DNA of 8,010 nucleotides from Phycisphaera sp. (GTDB lineage: Bacteria > Planctomycetota > Phycisphaerae > Phycisphaerales > Phycisphaeraceae): contig JARFRI010000110.1 of the NCBI GenBank assembly GCA_029287335.1, forward strand, positions 1 to 8,010, read 5' to 3'. The translations under genes and the position numbers were made by a program. Under the pieces are notes generated by a model. The model did not search any database. It was not told where the DNA came from and saw nothing but the letters and a program-made list of their open reading frames with translations. This document shows positions 1-7,194 of the stretch, in pieces (the first letter of the stretch is position 1; the number at the start of each line of letters is the position of its first letter).

Positions 1-305
1 ACACCGACCGCCTGTCCAGCTTCATCGCCTACCGCGAGATCGACATTCTCGACGCTCGCCTGCTCAGCTACGGCGCTGAGCTGCAACTGACCAGCAAGTA
101 CCGGGCCGGCTTCTTCCAGGTCCTCGACTTCGGTGAAGGCAACTCCCGCACGATCAACTTCACCCTCGACCGCCGCCTACCCCGCGCGAGCATCGGCCTG
201 GTCCTCGGCTACGACGACATCGACGGCCAAGCCACCGCCAGCATCGTCCTCACCCCCGAAGGCATCAACCGAGCCCTGAACAACGGCTTCTTCAGCGGGC
301 GGTAA
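1..305 (+). CDS. C-terminal 100 residues of a putative outer-membrane beta-barrel protein (LptD-like?), 5' end outside window
   Basis: An open frame runs from the window edge (first full codon at base 3) to a TAA at 303-305, giving 100 visible residues. They alternate polar and hydrophobic residues in short strands separated by turns, for example GAELQLTSKYRAGFFQVLDF, then SRTINFTLDR, ASIGLVLGYDD and TASIVLTPEGI. That is the pattern of the last strands of an outer-membrane barrel. The order 'SKY...DFG...L-RRLP...YD...PEG' resembles the C-terminal strands of large LptD/OstA-like LPS-assembly proteins of planctomycetes, from memory of that family. The final residues (GFFSGR) lack the usual terminal aromatic of a classical barrel signal. 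The gene converges with the AsmA-like gene, 184 bases apart. Seen: the frame, stop and strand pattern. Inferred: outer-membrane location. The LptD assignment is tentative, and other barrel families are possible because the diagnostic N-terminal part is missing. Confidence 0.55.
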   Translation, partial: TDRLSSFIAYREIDILDARLLSYGAELQLTSKYRAGFFQVLDFGEGNSRTINFTLDRRLPRASIGLVLGYDDIDGQATASIVLTPEGINRALNNGFFSGR

Positions 306-336
306 GGCCACCGTCTGTTTCGATTCACTCTCTCCG

Positions 337-362
337 GTAGGACAGGCATTCCTGCCTGTCCT
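337..362. repeat. GTAG-headed perfect palindrome (possible terminator or REP-like repeat)
   Basis: Bases 339-348 (AGGACAGGCA) and 353-362 (TGCCTGTCCT) are perfect reverse complements separated by a four-base TTCC loop. The left arm is preceded by GT, so the element reads GTAG then GACAGGC on the plus strand. It sits 31 bases after the stop codon of the barrel gene. No T-run follows on either side, so it is not a textbook intrinsic terminator, although a stable 3'-end hairpin role is plausible. A palindrome of this wording is, to my recollection, dispersed in planctomycete genomes, which would make it a repeat family rather than a local terminator. Confidence 0.6.
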
Positions 363-368
363 TGTCGC

Positions 369-482
369 GTAGGGTGCGGTGGAGTGAAACGATACCCACC
401 GCGAATCAGGAGTTGCATCATGCGAATCACAAACCTTTAGATCCTTTGTCGGGGGGTATCGCTGCGCTCCACCGCACCCTAC
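369..482. repeat. REPIN-like element: two inverted 32-base GTAG-headed arms
   Basis: The left arm at 369-400 begins GTAGGGTGCGGTGGAG. The right arm at 451-482, read on the minus strand, begins with the same 16 bases. Across 32 positions 28 agree, and the arms enclose a 50-base spacer. Each arm carries the GTAG head at its outer end, and the left arm folds on itself with a perfect 7-bp stem (GCGGTGG at 376-382, CCACCGC at 396-402). In the right arm this inner stem is degenerate. Two head-out REP sequences in inverted orientation is the architecture of REPINs, which are moved by RAYT (TnpA-REP, Y1 HUH) transposases. The spacer contains a short direct repeat, GCGAATCA, at 401-408 and 422-429. 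The right arm ends 7 bases from the stop of the AsmA-like gene. No transposase is present in the window, so any mobilising enzyme would act in trans. Confidence 0.65.
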
Positions 483-489
483 TTTCGCT

Positions 490-3400
490 CTACTCTTGCT
501 CTTCTGGCCTTAACAACTGCTCCCATGCGGTGCGGGTGTCGCGCAAGACTTTGTAGTTGACGTCGGGATCGTCGAGCGTGCCTTTGATGCGGATGCCGAT
601 GAGTTCGTTGCGGAAGATTTTGATCAGTTCGCTGAACGGGATGCCCTCGGCGGTGCCGGTGATCTCGGTTTGCAAGCGCAGATCCAGCTCGGCTTTGGGG
701 TAGGTCACGATGCCCGAGCCGGCGATGCGCAGGCCCTGGGTGAAGACGGGGTAGTCGGCGAGTTTGATGGACTTGCCCCGCGTCTCCATCCACAGCTTGT
801 TGAAGACGATGCGGTTGCCGGTGATGTCGAACTCGGCGGCCCCACGATCAAAGCCGCGGCGGTCGGGCAGGTTCAGGTTCATCGCCTGGACGAGGAACAG
901 ACCCACGGGGTTATTGGCGAGCAGCTCGGCATCGCGGAACTTGAGGCTGCCTCGGCCGTAGCGCTGCCCCTCGGCGTCGTAGCTGGAGTCGAGCAATAAC
1001 GACGCGCTGAGCAGGCCGGACTTCAGGTCGCGCTCGATGAGCTTGGGGTTGGGCTGCTGCCGCCAGGGCTCATCGGGCTTGAGCAGCGGCGCGAACTCGG
1101 CATCGTGGATCGAGGCGTTCAGTCGCGCGCCGCCTTCTCCAAAGAGGTCGGCCGAGGCCTCAACAACGAGCGTCCCGCCGTAGATCGAGCCAGTACCTCG
1201 GCCGGTACGCAACGCGGTCGGGTCGATCGCGTTGTCGGCAGTAATACGGAAGTTTTTTACCTCGCGTTTGCTGGCGAGGAATCGGTCGGCCTTGAGTGTG
1301 TACGTCATCGCGGGCAGCTCGTCGCCCGGCTGATCGTTCACATCCACCTCGAGCAAGCCCTTAAACTCGGTCAGAGGTAGCCCGCCGAGGACCATGTTGC
1401 TGTCGGGCAGGTCGAACGAGCCGACAAATTTGGTCGTCTGCTGCTGGCCACCGGTCTTGGTCATGATGAGCTCAGCCGAATTGAGCTTGAGCGGGCCGTC
1501 GTATTGAAGCGCGTCGATCACGCCGCCCGCCGCCTTGGGCAGCATGAGCCGAGCGGTCTGCCCGATCGCGCTCGATTCGCCGCTAAACGTCAGCCCGACG
1601 CGAGGCTCATCATCGAAGCCGATGTCGCCGCTGGCCTGGAGTCGGCCCGTTGCGCCGTCAGGGTCGCTGAACGTGCCAGCCAAATCGTTGAGCTGCATCA
1701 GATCGGTATAGACCGTGACGCTGCCAGCCATCTCGGTGAAGTCCATACGGCCGTCGAGCAGGTTCAGCGCGAGGGCCTTGGGCTTGAGCGTTCCCTCAAA
1801 ACCGTCGGGCGTGTCGCCGGGCTTGGGTTGCCAATTCAGAACCGCATCGAGTGTGCCTTGGGGCTGGTACTTCTTAAATAACTCGGTGAGCTGACCGCGC
1901 AGCTCGCTCTTTGGTGGCAGTACATCGATGAGCTCTTCTTGGAGCGTGATATTTTTGCAGTTGAATGTCAGGTCGGCGGTTGTCGAATCATCCGGACCGG
2001 ACCAATCGACTTCACCCTCGATCTTAATCACGCTGTCGCCGAACGTGCCATCGATTGCAAGGTCTTTGAGATCGCCGGCCGAGAGCTTGAAGGTGCCTTT
2101 GATGTCGTCCACGACGACGCGCCCAGCGTAAGGCGTCGCCCGGCCGCCGCTGAGCGTGACATCGAGCTTGAGGTCTGGTTCAATCATGTCCTCGCGTTGA
2201 AATACGTCGCCCTTGACCGTTGCCAAGCCCTGCACGCCCAAGTCAACGAGCAGTTGCTCGGCCTCGTCACCCAGGGCACTGAGCATGAGCGCATCAATCG
2301 GGATCGCGGTGTTAGAGATGGTGACGTTGGGGAGATAGCTGCCGTCCTTGGCCCGGTTGGCCGAGCCGTTGAGCGTCAGGCCGCCGCCGGTCGGTGAGCT
2401 GAGGTTGAGGTCGATGAGGTTGACGAAGTTGCCGCCGATGACCACCTTGCCCGAGTCCGCGGTGACGGGGTAGGGGAAGTCGCGAAAGAGCAGACTCAGT
2501 CCTTTGGCCGCGACCGTTGCGGTGACGGAATAGTCCTGGTCTTCGCCCAGCGGCCGATAGATGTCGACCTCGACCCCGACCTCGCCGCCCATGTCGAATT
2601 GCGGGGCGATCGTCTGTAGCGAATCACTTGGCACGATGAGCTGTCGCTCGACTAATTCATCATAAGCCTGCTCGTCCATGAACCGGCCAAGATTCTTGCG
2701 TGCGTTGGGCTCCAGTGCGGTACGCACCGCGTCATCGATCGGCAGGTCTTTAATCGTGACATCAAGATCGACCTCGGCGGCATCACTGGCGGGCGCGGCG
2801 AAGCCTTGCAGTTCGAGCGTGGCACCATTGATCGCCATGGCGGTGATGGGTTTGACGGTGCCGATGGCGACACGGTCCTGCTTGATGCGGATCTCGCCTT
2901 GCACGTTCTCCAAAGGAAGCGGGAACATCGCGTGGGTCATCTTGGCGTCGAGGATGGACAGATCGATGGTCCAGTCGTCGGGCACTTCCCCGCCGGGCGA
3001 GCTGAACTCTGCTGCGAGCTGGAACGTGCCGCTTGGTCGGAAGCGTCGGTAGCCCTCGCCGGTCAGCGGGTTGTAGGCCAGGATGAACTGGTAGTCCTCG
3101 CTGAGTGTGAACGGCTCGGTGTTGATCTGGATCGAGATCGGGTCGTCTTCACCCAGGCCCCCGCCGCCCTTGATGCTGTAGGCGATCGGGCTTAGCCCCA
3201 ACGTTTGTTGATCGATCGCGCCGTTGCCGGTGAGCGTGAAGACGTGGCCGTCGCCCTCATGGACGATCGACGCCTCGCCGCTGAGCTGAGTCATGCGCCC
3301 CTTGATCAGGTGCAGCATCAGGGCGATCTCGTACTGGGCCGGGTCGTCGATGTCCAGGATGTCCATATTGAGCCCGACATCGACCAGTCGCAGCCGAACC

Positions 3401-4233
3401 TCTTGCAGGCTCAGCTTGCCCTGATCGTTGGGCCTCAAAGACAGCGACAGCTCGGGGACCTCGCCCTGCGGTGCCAGGCGTGACCACCACTTACGGAATT
3501 CGCTGGGCACGAAGTAGCGCTGCTCATCTTTGAACCGGAAATGGTCGGCCTGCATCTGCATCGACGGCACACTCAGATCAAACGCACCATTGAACGTCAC
3601 GTTCTCAACGCCGGCGGGCGCATCGGTCTCGGCAAGGGAGAAGCGGTAGGCCTTGGGCTTGTCGCCGTCGGGTTTGAGCTCGCCTTGAACACCCATCTGT
3701 CCCAGCGCGACGAGTTTGTCGGGCTGGAGCTGGTCGAAGCGAATCGTGCCATCGGTGATGGTGACTTGCGGGATGGGTGCGTCGTCGTCGCCGTCGTCAG
3801 GGGCTTGTAAGAGTTCGTAGTTGAACAGGCCCGAGTCGACCTGCTCGATGAGGTGGAGGGTGGGCTTGATGATGTCGATGCGGTCGGGTCGGTAGCTGCC
3901 GTCGAGCAGGCCGCCGGCTTCGCCGACCATCTCGATGCGTTCGGCGGTGAGTAGGGTTCCGAAGTCGCCCTCTACGCCGGGGATGCGGAGGGTGACGCCT
4001 TCGAGGGTGAGTTCGCCCTTGCGGTTGACCCTTGCGTTGGTGATGGTCGCGTCGCAGCCGGTGGACTCACGCAGCGCGTCTTGGATGATGGGGATGAGTT
4101 GGGCCGGCCGGGTGTACCACCACACCACGGACAAAGGCGTGACGACGGCAAACAGCAGCACGATCAGCCCGATGCGCAGGGCCCACTTGCGGCGGGTTCG
4201 TCGGCGTTTGAGTTTTTGGATGGGGTCGGGCAC
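490..4233 (-). CDS. AsmA-like C-terminal region protein (AsmA/TamB/YhdP superfamily), membrane-anchored, 1247 aa
   Basis: This is a probable periplasmic bridge-type protein of the AsmA superfamily. Those proteins are long beta-sheet grooves anchored in the inner membrane and linked to phospholipid transport to the outer membrane and to envelope integrity. The N-terminus has a basic stretch ([10 protein letters not shown], residues 7-16) and one membrane segment (about 17-39). It is followed by an AsmA-type opening module ([15 protein letters not shown], then the [14 protein letters not shown] strand pair). The middle is repetitive beta-strand sequence rich in 'L.G.....G' turns, with no cysteine-rich or enzymatic motif. 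From about residue 1012 comes the typical C-terminal AsmA-like region: [14 protein letters not shown], then a '[12 protein letters not shown]...MNLNLP' segment, '[15 protein letters not shown]' and '[19 protein letters not shown]'. The start is GTG at 4233, the first possible start after an in-frame TAG nine bases upstream, and there is no Shine-Dalgarno sequence. The protein is as long as YhdP/TamB, much longer than E. coli AsmA. Superfamily membership is well supported; the exact subfamily and lipid cargo are unknown. Confidence 0.85.
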   Translation of the reverse strand: MPDPIQKLKRRRTRRKWALRIGLIVLLFAVVTPLSVVWWYTRPAQLIPIIQDALRESTGCDATITNARVNRKGELTLEGVTLRIPGVEGDFGTLLTAERIEMVGEAGGLLDGSYRPDRIDIIKPTLHLIEQVDSGLFNYELLQAPDDGDDDAPIPQVTITDGTIRFDQLQPDKLVALGQMGVQGELKPDGDKPKAYRFSLAETDAPAGVENVTFNGAFDLSVPSMQMQADHFRFKDEQRYFVPSEFRKWWSRLAPQGEVPELSLSLRPNDQGKLSLQEVRLRLVDVGLNMDILDIDDPAQYEIALMLHLIKGRMTQLSGEASIVHEGDGHVFTLTGNGAIDQQTLGLSPIAYSIKGGGGLGEDDPISIQINTEPFTLSEDYQFILAYNPLTGEGYRRFRPSGTFQLAAEFSSPGGEVPDDWTIDLSILDAKMTHAMFPLPLENVQGEIRIKQDRVAIGTVKPITAMAINGATLELQGFAAPASDAAEVDLDVTIKDLPIDDAVRTALEPNARKNLGRFMDEQAYDELVERQLIVPSDSLQTIAPQFDMGGEVGVEVDIYRPLGEDQDYSVTATVAAKGLSLLFRDFPYPVTADSGKVVIGGNFVNLIDLNLSSPTGGGLTLNGSANRAKDGSYLPNVTISNTAIPIDALMLSALGDEAEQLLVDLGVQGLATVKGDVFQREDMIEPDLKLDVTLSGGRATPYAGRVVVDDIKGTFKLSAGDLKDLAIDGTFGDSVIKIEGEVDWSGPDDSTTADLTFNCKNITLQEELIDVLPPKSELRGQLTELFKKYQPQGTLDAVLNWQPKPGDTPDGFEGTLKPKALALNLLDGRMDFTEMAGSVTVYTDLMQLNDLAGTFSDPDGATGRLQASGDIGFDDEPRVGLTFSGESSAIGQTARLMLPKAAGGVIDALQYDGPLKLNSAELIMTKTGGQQQTTKFVGSFDLPDSNMVLGGLPLTEFKGLLEVDVNDQPGDELPAMTYTLKADRFLASKREVKNFRITADNAIDPTALRTGRGTGSIYGGTLVVEASADLFGEGGARLNASIHDAEFAPLLKPDEPWRQQPNPKLIERDLKSGLLSASLLLDSSYDAEGQRYGRGSLKFRDAELLANNPVGLFLVQAMNLNLPDRRGFDRGAAEFDITGNRIVFNKLWMETRGKSIKLADYPVFTQGLRIAGSGIVTYPKAELDLRLQTEITGTAEGIPFSELIKIFRNELIGIRIKGTLDDPDVNYKVLRDTRTAWEQLLRPEEQE

Positions 4234-4241
4234 GGTGTTCT

Positions 4242-4268
4242 ATTCTAACCGGCGGAATCGGTTTTCAA
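4242..4268 (-). promoter_or_regulatory. Putative promoter of the AsmA-like gene, abutting its GTG start
   Basis: On the minus strand a TAGAAT hexamer (4247-4242, five of six matches to TATAAT) is preceded by TTGAAA (4268-4263, five of six to TTGACA) with a short 15-base spacer. Only eight bases separate the -10 box from the GTG codon at 4233, so transcription would begin at or just before the start codon. A small inverted repeat (CGGTT-TTC-AACCG, 4259-4271) overlaps the -35 box. The boxes are seen; their activity is inferred. Confidence 0.45.
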
Positions 4269-4333
4269 CCGGGAGCATGTACGAGGGTTTAGACAGCTAT
4301 CACCGCCTTAGGTTCAGTATTCGATGAACGGTC

Positions 4334-4363
4334 ACGACAGCCAAACGCGATACGCCTTAAAAT
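4334..4363 (+). promoter_or_regulatory. Putative promoter of the tRNA-binding protein gene
   Basis: A TAAAAT hexamer at 4358-4363 (five of six to TATAAT) follows ACGACA at 4334-4339 (four of six to TTGACA) with an 18-base spacer. This would give a leader of roughly 25-30 bases before the ATG at 4397, with a weak GTGAG ribosome-binding match at 4386-4390, six bases before the ATG. It is divergent from the AsmA-like promoter. Confidence 0.35.
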
Positions 4364-4396
4364 CCCTGCCCATCAACATCAACAAGTGAGCCCACC

Positions 4397-4747
4397 ATGG
4401 ACGCCAAAGAAACCATCCAGTACGAAGACTTCGCCAAGATCGACCTCCGCGTCGCGACGATCACCCACGCCGAGGCCCACCCCAACGCCGACCGCCTGCT
4501 GAAGCTGCAGATCGATTTGGGCGGCGAACAACGGCAAATCTGTGCCGGCGTCAAAGCATTTTACGACCCCGAAAACCTTGTCGGCATGCAAATCATCGTC
4601 GTTGCCAACCTCGCCCCACGCAAAATCCGTGGCGAAGAAAGCAACGGCATGCTGCTGGCCGCTTCCGCGATGGACGGCGACGATCTGAAAGACGTCGTAC
4701 TGCTGAGCCCAAGCAAGCAAGTCTCCCCCGGCTCAAGCGTAGGTTGA
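4397..4747 (+). CDS. Free-standing tRNA-binding domain protein, MetRS beta subunit / MetG C-terminal type
   Basis: This is a 116-residue single-domain protein with the OB-fold tRNA-binding domain of the EMAP-II/Trbp111 type. Such domains bind the outer corner of tRNA and, in methionyl-tRNA synthetase, form the C-terminal dimerisation and tRNA-affinity module. The family signature is clear: YEDFAKIDLRVATITHAEAH (about residues 9-28), PNADRLLKLQIDLGGEQRQI (29-48), then AGVKAFYDPENLVG, VVANLAPRKIRGEESNGMLL and a terminal VVLLSPSKQVSPGSSVG. The closest match by eye is the MetG C-terminal domain ('methionine--tRNA ligase subunit beta') rather than the CsaA chaperone, because of the 'D-FAKIDLRV', 'EEL/ENLVG' and final 'LL-P-K-V-PGS-V' wording. 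Both are about 110 residues, so CsaA remains an alternative. The ATG is chosen because the conserved domain begins a few residues later. A catalytic MetRS is not in the window, so this is either a split beta subunit or an independent tRNA chaperone. Confidence 0.88.
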   Translation: MDAKETIQYEDFAKIDLRVATITHAEAHPNADRLLKLQIDLGGEQRQICAGVKAFYDPENLVGMQIIVVANLAPRKIRGEESNGMLLAASAMDGDDLKDVVLLSPSKQVSPGSSVG

Positions 4748-4766
4748 TTTTTGGAAATGCAGCAAA

Positions 4767-4832
4767 GTAGAAAATCAGAACAGCAGAAAATCAGGCCAAA
4801 GCGGCATTGATTTTCCGCTTCTCTATTTTCTA
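4767..4832. terminator. AT-rich long hairpin between convergent genes, probable bidirectional terminator
   Basis: The arm at 4768-4793 pairs imperfectly with 4806-4832; by eye about 22 of 26 positions can pair with one bulge. It encloses a small GC-rich loop. The left arm contains an exact 10-base direct repeat, AGAAAATCAG, at 4769-4778 and 4785-4794. A-rich left and T-rich right arms serve both strands. The structure begins about 20 bases after the stop of the tRNA-binding gene and ends 16 bases before the stop codon of the chaperone gene. It is built from the same AGCAGAAAATC-type words as the hairpin at 7195-7280. An 8-base palindrome, CTAGCTAG, lies at its right edge (4830-4837). Confidence 0.6.
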
Positions 4833-4848
4833 GCTAGTCGCGTTTCGC

Positions 4849-7086
4849 CTACTCGCCTGTGTCTTCGCCTTCGCCCTCTTCATCCGGCCCAAAGCCCTCG
4901 GCCCACTTAAAGCCGGTGTAGCGCTGTAGGGAATCAAACGACAACGGCGGCTCGGGCACTTCGGTCGCGCCCAGGTTTGTTGCCAGCATCAGCGACTCAG
5001 AATTGGATGCCTGTTCTTTATACGCGGCGCGGGTCATCGGGCGGAACGTGTCGATGCGGACCAGCGCGAGCTTGTAGTCACCAGCCAGCTCCACCGCGAA
5101 GAGGCGGTCGGCCTCGCTGGCCTGGTCAAAGCCGCCCGAGGCGATCAGATCGTCGGTCACCTGGAAGGCCTGCTGGAGGATCGGCCGGGTCGAGCTGACG
5201 CCTTCGATCATCGCGGCGAAGCGTTGGTTCATCGAGCCACGCGTCAGGCCGGTGAGCGTGTTCTTCGCGTCGGCGTTGGGCATGAGTTTCTCGATGGATT
5301 GCTCGGCCGCACGTTTAAGCAGCGCCGCTTCCTCGGCAACGAGTTCTTCGTAGGCCTTGATCTTGAGCGCGTCTTCGCGGACCTGGTCGGCGATCGGCGT
5401 CAGATCGGTCGCCGGACGAGCCGGCTGGGCCTTGGTGATACGGAAGACATACGTCGAGCCCGTCGCGTCGCGCAGGTACTCACCGGGCAGGCCAACCTGC
5501 AGTGCCGCGGTCGCCTGTTCTTGTTCTTCAGGCGTCAGGAACGCCTGGGTCGCGGTGAGGTAGTCGGCCAAGCGGATCGGCTGTCGGCCCTGAGGGGCAA
5601 ATGCGGGCACATCGCTCAGGAACAAACCCGCACGACCACCGAGCACCGTTTGCGGCACCGGCACATCCATCATGAATCCGAACTGCTGGTCGGGCAGCTT
5701 GACCGTCGCGTTCGGCATCTTGCTCAACCAGGCCTGCGTGAACGCAGAGGCATCGATGATGTCCTGCGAAGAAACAAAATCGTCGACCGTAATAATCTCC
5801 GGCACGATGCCATGCTCCGACTCGATCTCCGACGCCAGGATCGGCAACGCCGTGGGTTTAAAATCATCGGGCAGCTTTTTATAAGCACCCTCGTCCGGCA
5901 GGCCACGTGCATCTTCATTCAGACGCAGTCGAGCCTGCTGGGCAATCTTCTGTGCCAACTCGTTAGCGCGGAGTTCGGTCAGCGTCAGGCGGATCTGATC
6001 TCGCAGTTCCATCGTGAGTTTCGCCGGGCCGGTGTTAGGCGCTTCGCCCTCGGCTGGCGGGGTCAGGTCGATGAAGCTGCCGCGGTTGTCGTTGTAATAC
6101 GAGCGCACATCCTCGGGCGTAATCGCCTTGGCCACGACCTCACGCACCGCGTCGATCGGGATGCGGATCGCTTCGAGTTGCACCTTGTCCGGCTCGCGAT
6201 AGCCCAGGCCATACGGCTCACCCGTGCCGGGCTCGTCGTCGGCGAATCGCTCGAAAATCCCTTGGATATAAGCGTCATCCACAACCGTCGTGTCCAGACG
6301 CGCTTCCGCATCAAGCACGACCACCGTCAGATCAATCTCCGCAAACTGACGCTGCAACGCGTAGCGCAGCTCGGTCTCGCTGAACCGTTCATGGCCCTGG
6401 ATCTTCTCGACAAAGCCCTCATTGACGAGGATCCGCTCGAGCAACTGCTCGGGCGTCGTGCCCTGCATCATCGCCATCTGCATGAACTGCTGCGGGTTCT
6501 GTGTGAGCTGTTGCACGACCTGGCTGGCCTTCATCATCGCGACCACTCGGCGGACGCCGGGCGACTTCGACTCTTCATCATCCTCAGGCAGGTTGTATTC
6601 GATACCCGACACCAACTGGCGGTACTGCTCAGCGACGAGGTACTGCCGGCCGATCTCAAGGAGATAGCCCGCGCTGGCGTTGATCTCCTTGGCCCGCGCG
6701 TCGAGCGAGTCAAAGTCCTGCAGGCCCAAGACGGTGCCGATGAGGTTGAACGCTTCTTGTTGGCTGGCGCCTAGGCCGTTGCGCTCAGCAGCGCGCTGGA
6801 TCATGATCCATGCCAAGGCATCATCGCGCTCCGAGCCGGTCGATGGGAGCACCGGGAGCAACGGCAACGACTCGATCCGCAGCTGACGCAGCATCTGCAC
6901 ATCCGCGCTGACACGCTGGACCTGGGCGCGCGTGATCGGCTCGCCGTCGTACGTCGTGGCCAGCACCGTCTTCGCGGGGTTAGGGGCAAATTGACTGACG
7001 GCCTGCGGGATCAAAAACGCCACCATCAGCGCGCCAGCGAAAATAACCAACATCCACTTTTGATACTTACGCAGGAACTTAAGCAC
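4849..7086 (-). CDS. PpiD/SurA-like membrane-anchored periplasmic folding protein, parvulin core not evident
   Basis: This is a probable periplasmic chaperone of the PpiD/SurA family (SurA N-terminal domain type), which assists folding of exported and outer-membrane proteins. With a GTG start at 7086 it has 745 residues. It begins MLKFLRKYQKW and has one membrane anchor at about residues 11-28, exactly the PpiD layout. Next comes a SurA-N-like helical region (YDGEPITRAQVQ, later TPEQLLERILVNEGFVEKIQ). Then there is a PpiD-like stretch (VQLEAIRIPIDAV, ITPEDVRSYYNDNRGSF). The C-terminal part, LRDATGSTYVFRITKAQPAR followed by a helix (IADQVREDALKIKAYEELV), matches the end of PpiD proteins. I cannot find the GGDLG-type parvulin motif, so isomerase activity is doubtful. 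The tail is acidic (DEEGEGED). The frame stays open to a TTG at 7146, but a TATAAT box lies at 7149-7154, so that TTG would be essentially at the transcription start. The GTG at 7086 has a GGAG ten bases upstream and gives a proper anchor start. Confidence 0.8.
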   Translation of the reverse strand: MLKFLRKYQKWMLVIFAGALMVAFLIPQAVSQFAPNPAKTVLATTYDGEPITRAQVQRVSADVQMLRQLRIESLPLLPVLPSTGSERDDALAWIMIQRAAERNGLGASQQEAFNLIGTVLGLQDFDSLDARAKEINASAGYLLEIGRQYLVAEQYRQLVSGIEYNLPEDDEESKSPGVRRVVAMMKASQVVQQLTQNPQQFMQMAMMQGTTPEQLLERILVNEGFVEKIQGHERFSETELRYALQRQFAEIDLTVVVLDAEARLDTTVVDDAYIQGIFERFADDEPGTGEPYGLGYREPDKVQLEAIRIPIDAVREVVAKAITPEDVRSYYNDNRGSFIDLTPPAEGEAPNTGPAKLTMELRDQIRLTLTELRANELAQKIAQQARLRLNEDARGLPDEGAYKKLPDDFKPTALPILASEIESEHGIVPEIITVDDFVSSQDIIDASAFTQAWLSKMPNATVKLPDQQFGFMMDVPVPQTVLGGRAGLFLSDVPAFAPQGRQPIRLADYLTATQAFLTPEEQEQATAALQVGLPGEYLRDATGSTYVFRITKAQPARPATDLTPIADQVREDALKIKAYEELVAEEAALLKRAAEQSIEKLMPNADAKNTLTGLTRGSMNQRFAAMIEGVSSTRPILQQAFQVTDDLIASGGFDQASEADRLFAVELAGDYKLALVRIDTFRPMTRAAYKEQASNSESLMLATNLGATEVPEPPLSFDSLQRYTGFKWAEGFGPDEEGEGEDTGE

Positions 7087-7096
7087 GTTCGACAGG

Positions 7097-7107
7097 CTCC
7101 GAAGGAG
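7097..7107 (-). promoter_or_regulatory. Ribosome-binding site of the PpiD-like gene, inside a small hairpin
   Basis: On the minus strand the sequence reads CTCCTTCGGAG. The GGAG (7100-7097) is the best Shine-Dalgarno match, ten bases before the GTG at 7086, and it supports that start over the upstream TTG. The same GGAG is perfectly complementary to the CTCC just before it, giving a 4-bp stem with a 3-base loop. Pairing might reduce ribosome access, but so short a stem may be accidental. Confidence 0.45.
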
Positions 7108-7148
7108 GTTGCAGGATCTCACACGCCAAGCGATGACGAGGATCAAAG

Positions 7149-7178
7149 ATTATACCGGAGACCCCCGTCTTGAGTCAG
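7149..7178 (-). promoter_or_regulatory. Promoter of the PpiD-like gene with perfect -10 box
   Basis: On the minus strand a perfect TATAAT occurs at 7154-7149. CTGACT (7178-7173, four of six to TTGACA) lies 18 bases upstream of it. Transcription starting about seven bases downstream would give a leader of roughly 55 bases before the GTG at 7086. The site lies after the probable bioD terminator, so the chaperone gene has its own transcription start. Confidence 0.55.
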
Positions 7179-7194
7179 AATAAACGCAGAATCG

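Noticed and set aside
362..556. A 64-codon plus-strand frame across the REPIN-like repeat
   Set aside because: It runs through both inverted arms and into the end of the AsmA-like gene on the other strand. Its sequence is dictated by the repeat.
479..793. A 104-codon minus-strand frame over the end of the AsmA-like gene
   Set aside because: It is a shifted frame of the real gene with an Arg/His-rich product. The AsmA-like C-terminal motifs continue unbroken in the main frame, so there is no frameshift.
1939..2397. Several 90-150 codon plus-strand frames opposite the AsmA-like gene
   Set aside because: They are antisense shadows without domains or convincing ribosome-binding sites.
4767..4832. 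A CRISPR-like reading of the repeated AGAAAATCAG words
   Set aside because: There are only two exact copies 16 bases apart, within a hairpin arm. There are no spacers of uniform length and no cas genes.
5224..6774. A 516-codon open frame on the plus strand opposite the PpiD-like gene
   Set aside because: It is entirely antisense to a well-supported gene. Its product is an Arg/Leu/Asp/His-rich sequence with no recognisable domain, typical of a mirror frame in GC-rich DNA, and nothing suggests it is expressed.
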